Assembly: GCF_003073045.1 (NCBI RefSeq)
Contig: NC_037590.1
Coordinates: 43,254,296-43,318,295, forward strand
Reading direction: 5' to 3'
Source of the DNA: Pomacea canaliculata
Lineage: Eukaryota; Mollusca; Gastropoda; Architaenioglossa; Ampullariidae
DNA: 64,000 nucleotides
The translations under genes and the position numbers were made by a program. The notes under the pieces were generated by a model that worked only from the letters and a program-made list of their open reading frames with translations, was not told where the DNA came from and did not search any database. This document shows, in pieces, positions 60,709 to 64,000 of this stretch; position 1 is the first letter of the stretch; each line of letters opens with the position of its first letter.

Positions 60709-63639
60709 CTGCATGCAAGATTTCACAATAAAACCACAACACAACACACTTTTGTTGACGAGCCTATTGTTTTTCTCACCGGTCACCTCTCCTGATGTCG
60801 ATAAGACAACGTGGAAAGATGATGTGTTGGGGAGGCAGAGAAACTATGCGACACTGTAGCCTGGTAGCACCGTGGTGATGGCTTCAATCGGTTGATCCAT
60901 CATCTAAGTATCCTCGGCAGAATGTCGGCCTGACTAGTGGCGGGCAGACAAACAAGCGATCAAGTCTGACGAGAACAGTTTGTCAAAGTCGAGTTGGTCT
61001 GTGGACAGTCGTTTGCACACTGAACACGCGAGCACTAAACATCGACAATGGAGTGAGCTCTGCCAATGTCGAGGGCGTTACCACGTCAATTAAATCAGAA
61101 ACTCCAATTCTGGGTCGAGGAATTCGTGAAAGCATCAAACAGTTGGGAGGTGGGCGCGCATCCCTTCCACTGCAAAGCATCTGCAGTCAGCACACGTGCT
61201 CGTGCAGCGTGACACGATCGCAGCAACCATCGCAGCATCAGTCACTTTCCCTCCCAGCTCAGTCGAGCGTAGAGCGATTATGGATGCGAGAGACGAGCGA
61301 CCTGACTCACCCGCCGGCGACACGCTTGACCGAGTGTTCGCAGCGCCACCTATTGTCTTACGAGCGGTGACCACGCCCAGCATCCCATCGTCCACTGAGT
61401 CGCCCCTTGTCTCTCTATCCTTTCCCTACTGCAGCACCATGGGGTGTGACGATAGGTCACGATATTCACTCGGACATACCTTTGAATGTCACAGTGTGTA
61501 GATATATCTCTGTTCCTTTTGTGCCATGCTTTTACTCACCAATTAAGTATGTGGATTAAATTTAAAGATAAGTGTCATCTAGTTTTTGTCATGAAATGTG
61601 TACATGTTTCCCTCAGTCTCTTCTGCCAGGTCCTACAGGCTATCCACTCTACTCTATATGCAGCAATGATCCAGTAGGTTTCATGCAAATCGTGTAGGAC
61701 AGACATACTGTCAATCACTTCTCTGACCTTTGAGCTATGCCAACCATTTCCCTGCCATGCGTGCGCAAACAGGAAGTGACCGGAGAACAGAGATCTTGCA
61801 AGGTGTGTAATTTATTGATGCACCGATAAAGCATTGTGAACTAGTGCGCTAGTCGTCAGTGCAGATGAATGTTTAAATGTTCAATGAACATAAGTATGCT
61901 GTGACGCACACACAGCCCCCGCCGGCTGCTGGAGTTCATTTTATAGCTGTGGGGGAGAGGGGGGGGGAGTCTGGGTGTGCCACGTCGACATGACCTACAG
62001 GGGTTATAGGGGCCCACGACACTGTTGATTCCATAGAACCGTAGTGAAAATAAAAATCGCTGCCCCGGGCTCATCCGATTTCCAGGTCACTTTGCGGTTT
62101 TGTACGCGATGGACAAAAGGGAGGACTGCTGCTCGAATGTACAGAAGCGATAAATAAACAAACGAGGGTATAGGTCAAGGAGGAACAATGATCTGGTGGC
62201 GTTCTGTTGCCACTCGTCGTGTGAACCATTCATTTAGCAATAATTCTTCAATAAGTATGAATAGATAATGAATAGCTTAACGCCGGATAGAACAAGAAGT
62301 TAATTCTAAGAGAAAGCGACGACTGAAGAGACACAAATCTGAAAGTTTATAACTGACATTCATCATCATCACAGTGCACAGAAAAAGAAAGGAAAACTAA
62401 TAAAACAATCAAAGGATGGCATCTCCATCGGCCATTCAGCGAAGCCGCCATCTTGATAAGAAAATCCTTTGGCTGCTCACCAACGGCGCTGTGGTTACGG
62501 TTCAGTGATAACGGATCTGTCAGCCGGACAGAAGGGTGTGTACACTCCTACTGTCTTTTCAAAAGGGAGCTGTGTCAATGACAATGCAGGGTAATGGAAG
62601 AGATGTTGGGGTAATGATATGTGTCATGTTAGTGACATTATAGGGTAATGCAAGGGATGTAGGGATGTTGGGGGCTGTGTCATGTCAATAGGGTTGTAGT
62701 GGAGACTGTGACTGTCAAGAGGATGTAGGGATGACACAGTGTCCTGTGAAGGATATTGAGAAGACGGTGGATGTATGTTAGTGAGGATTTAGGGGCAATA
62801 CTGTTCAGTTCTGTTAACAAGCATGTAAGACTGATGTATGTAGACAAATGTCTGACCATTATCACCTCGTATTTTCTGCCCAAGATATTCTCAAAGTTGT
62901 ATTCAGGATTATCATTTAACCTGAACTACTAGGTCATGTGTTTTATTTAAGGTCAGATGTGTTCAGCTCCTTTATTCGAGGTCTCAAACAGCTGGCATTA
63001 GGGTTTCTTTCTTTTTACATTCTCTCTCTCTCACACACACAGGCAGTAAGGCGATAAGGTAGACAGGCAGTGGGTTTAGACACGTGGACATACAGACAGC
63101 CACTAAACCATCTCAACTTAATAATCCTTTATGCAATCAGAGATTAGACTTTGGCACAGCTTAGTAAACATCAGCTCTTATATACATGTATATAAACTGC
63201 AGCATATCTAGAGTCAACGGTAAAGACTGGTAAACAGTGTTGACAGTGGCATGCTTGCCTTCTCCGTGCATACATAACAACCATGGAAAGTTGTCCATGG
63301 CCGACTGCCGGACTACCCACTCATTGCCGACCTCTCAGCCAGCGAGTTGTCTGCCCACAGCTACCCTCTTCTCACTTTAAACAGAGAATTAGCAACATTC
63401 CACCCCGCCCTCCAGCTTGAATACAAGCCTCCAATCGTAGACTGACGTGTTTGTCTCTTGTCAACAGACACCCTCGCGGGGCAAAGTCGGGGTGAATAGC
63501 GATGAGACTGCCAGCCCTGGCCACTGATGACCGAATGCAAGCTCGAGCTCGTCCACAGTCTGAGCTTTGTGAAGTCCTCTTAACACTGGAAGTGGGCGTG
63601 ATTAACAGTATCGAGAGGCGCACCGTTTGGTGGTTAGTG
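60709..63639. other. Upstream of claudin-like gene C, no gene seen
   Basis: 60.9-61.45 kb is relatively GC-rich and open in several frames on both strands, fitting a promoter or leader region more than a coding exon; no protein motif is seen. The rest is AT-rich with 'agggatgttggggtaatg' style repeats around 62580-62720. Confidence 0.35.
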
Positions 63640-63850
63640 TCTTCCACTTTTGAATGAATGGTTGGCGGTTCGAAGCCTCACCGGTCCGCTCAAGGAGACT
63701 CCCACACTTGTATCGGTTTGATTCCCGCATGTGCAAATTATTCTTTCAGTTGACCCAGATTTTGATTGGGTACCTGACCCGTGGCGGGTGAGGAAGGCAA
63801 TTTCAAGGGAGTCTCCAGCCTCTCCTCGACAGGCCAAAGCTACGGGACTA
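63640..63850 (+). mobile_element. tRNA-derived SINE
   Basis: A clear Pol III B box, ggttcgaagcc, at about 63667 follows an A-box-like 'tggtggttagtgtc' region. The body contains gattgggtacctgacccgtg and gcgggtgaggaaggcaa, wording common to mollusc SINEs. Confidence 0.6.
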
Positions 63851-64000
63851 ACTGTAGTTCTATCCGTTTGCTGATATTCCTAACATGAGATTTGTAGCTG
63901 TAAATACTTATATTTTCCTAAACATGATTTAACTAGTTTTGCGCTTTTTTCTCACCTCGCTCACGGTTGGTTTATTAGATAGGAAAGTGCTTACACCTCC

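Noticed and set aside
61053-61501. Overlapping ORFs upstream of claudin-like C
   Set aside because: Open on both strands because the stretch is GC-rich; no motif and no splice sites tie them to the gene.
63640-63850. tRNA gene at the B-box ggttcgaagcc
   Set aside because: No cloverleaf or acceptor stem can be folded around it; it fits a tRNA-derived SINE.

Overview
The window is animal nuclear DNA, AT-rich and intron-rich, and most likely from a mollusc, probably a gastropod. The pointers are secreted C1q-domain genes with short symmetric exons, HtrL/YibB-type glycosyltransferase-like genes, a cluster of claudin-like four-pass membrane genes, tRNA-derived SINE-like repeats, LINE ends and hAT-type non-autonomous transposons. 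The species call is inference; nothing in the sequence names the organism. Most coding sequence was found by joining exons at GT/AG splice sites with matching phase, because few genes are single open frames.

Left third (1-28 kb). Two near-identical HtrL/YibB-like terminal exons lie in the same orientation at 1-783 (cut by the window edge) and 23164-24084. A small in-phase exon at 9001-9078 encodes a membrane anchor and is the best candidate 5' exon of the second copy, which would give it a 14 kb intron. That intron holds a diverged segmental duplication (about 10.8-15.1 kb versus 16.8-19.7 kb). At 2.9-5.0 kb a 44-bp tandem repeat is split by a 1.9 kb hAT-like element with terminal inverted repeats and a perfect 8-bp target duplication; a decayed relative lies at 42.9-43.6 kb.

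Middle (28-45 kb). A LINE 3' end is followed by a five-exon secreted C1q-domain gene (+). Next come a 225-bp hAT-like MITE and a three-exon claudin-like gene (+) whose cytoplasmic tail carries four PPxY motifs; its second intron holds an antisense LINE end and a SINE. A second, two-exon C1q gene lies on the minus strand behind a clear TATA box.

Right third (45-64 kb), all minus strand. A DXD glycosyltransferase gene (45.6-48.8 kb) appears to carry two tandem glycosyltransferase domains, the first with a degraded metal-binding motif. It is followed by three claudin-like genes (51.7-53.0, 54.2-56.1, 58.3-60.7 kb) that share with the plus-strand gene the same three-exon plan, with phase-1 introns at equivalent places. 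The last 3 kb holds no gene I can support, only repeats.

Five minus-strand genes each need at least one single-base frame step inside an otherwise well-preserved domain, usually at a short G/C run. I read this first as under- or over-called bases in the assembly, and only second as gene decay. The genes do not form one pathway. Two glycosyltransferase-type genes would act in the secretory pathway, the C1q proteins are probably secreted recognition molecules, and the claudin-like proteins are junction or epithelial membrane proteins.
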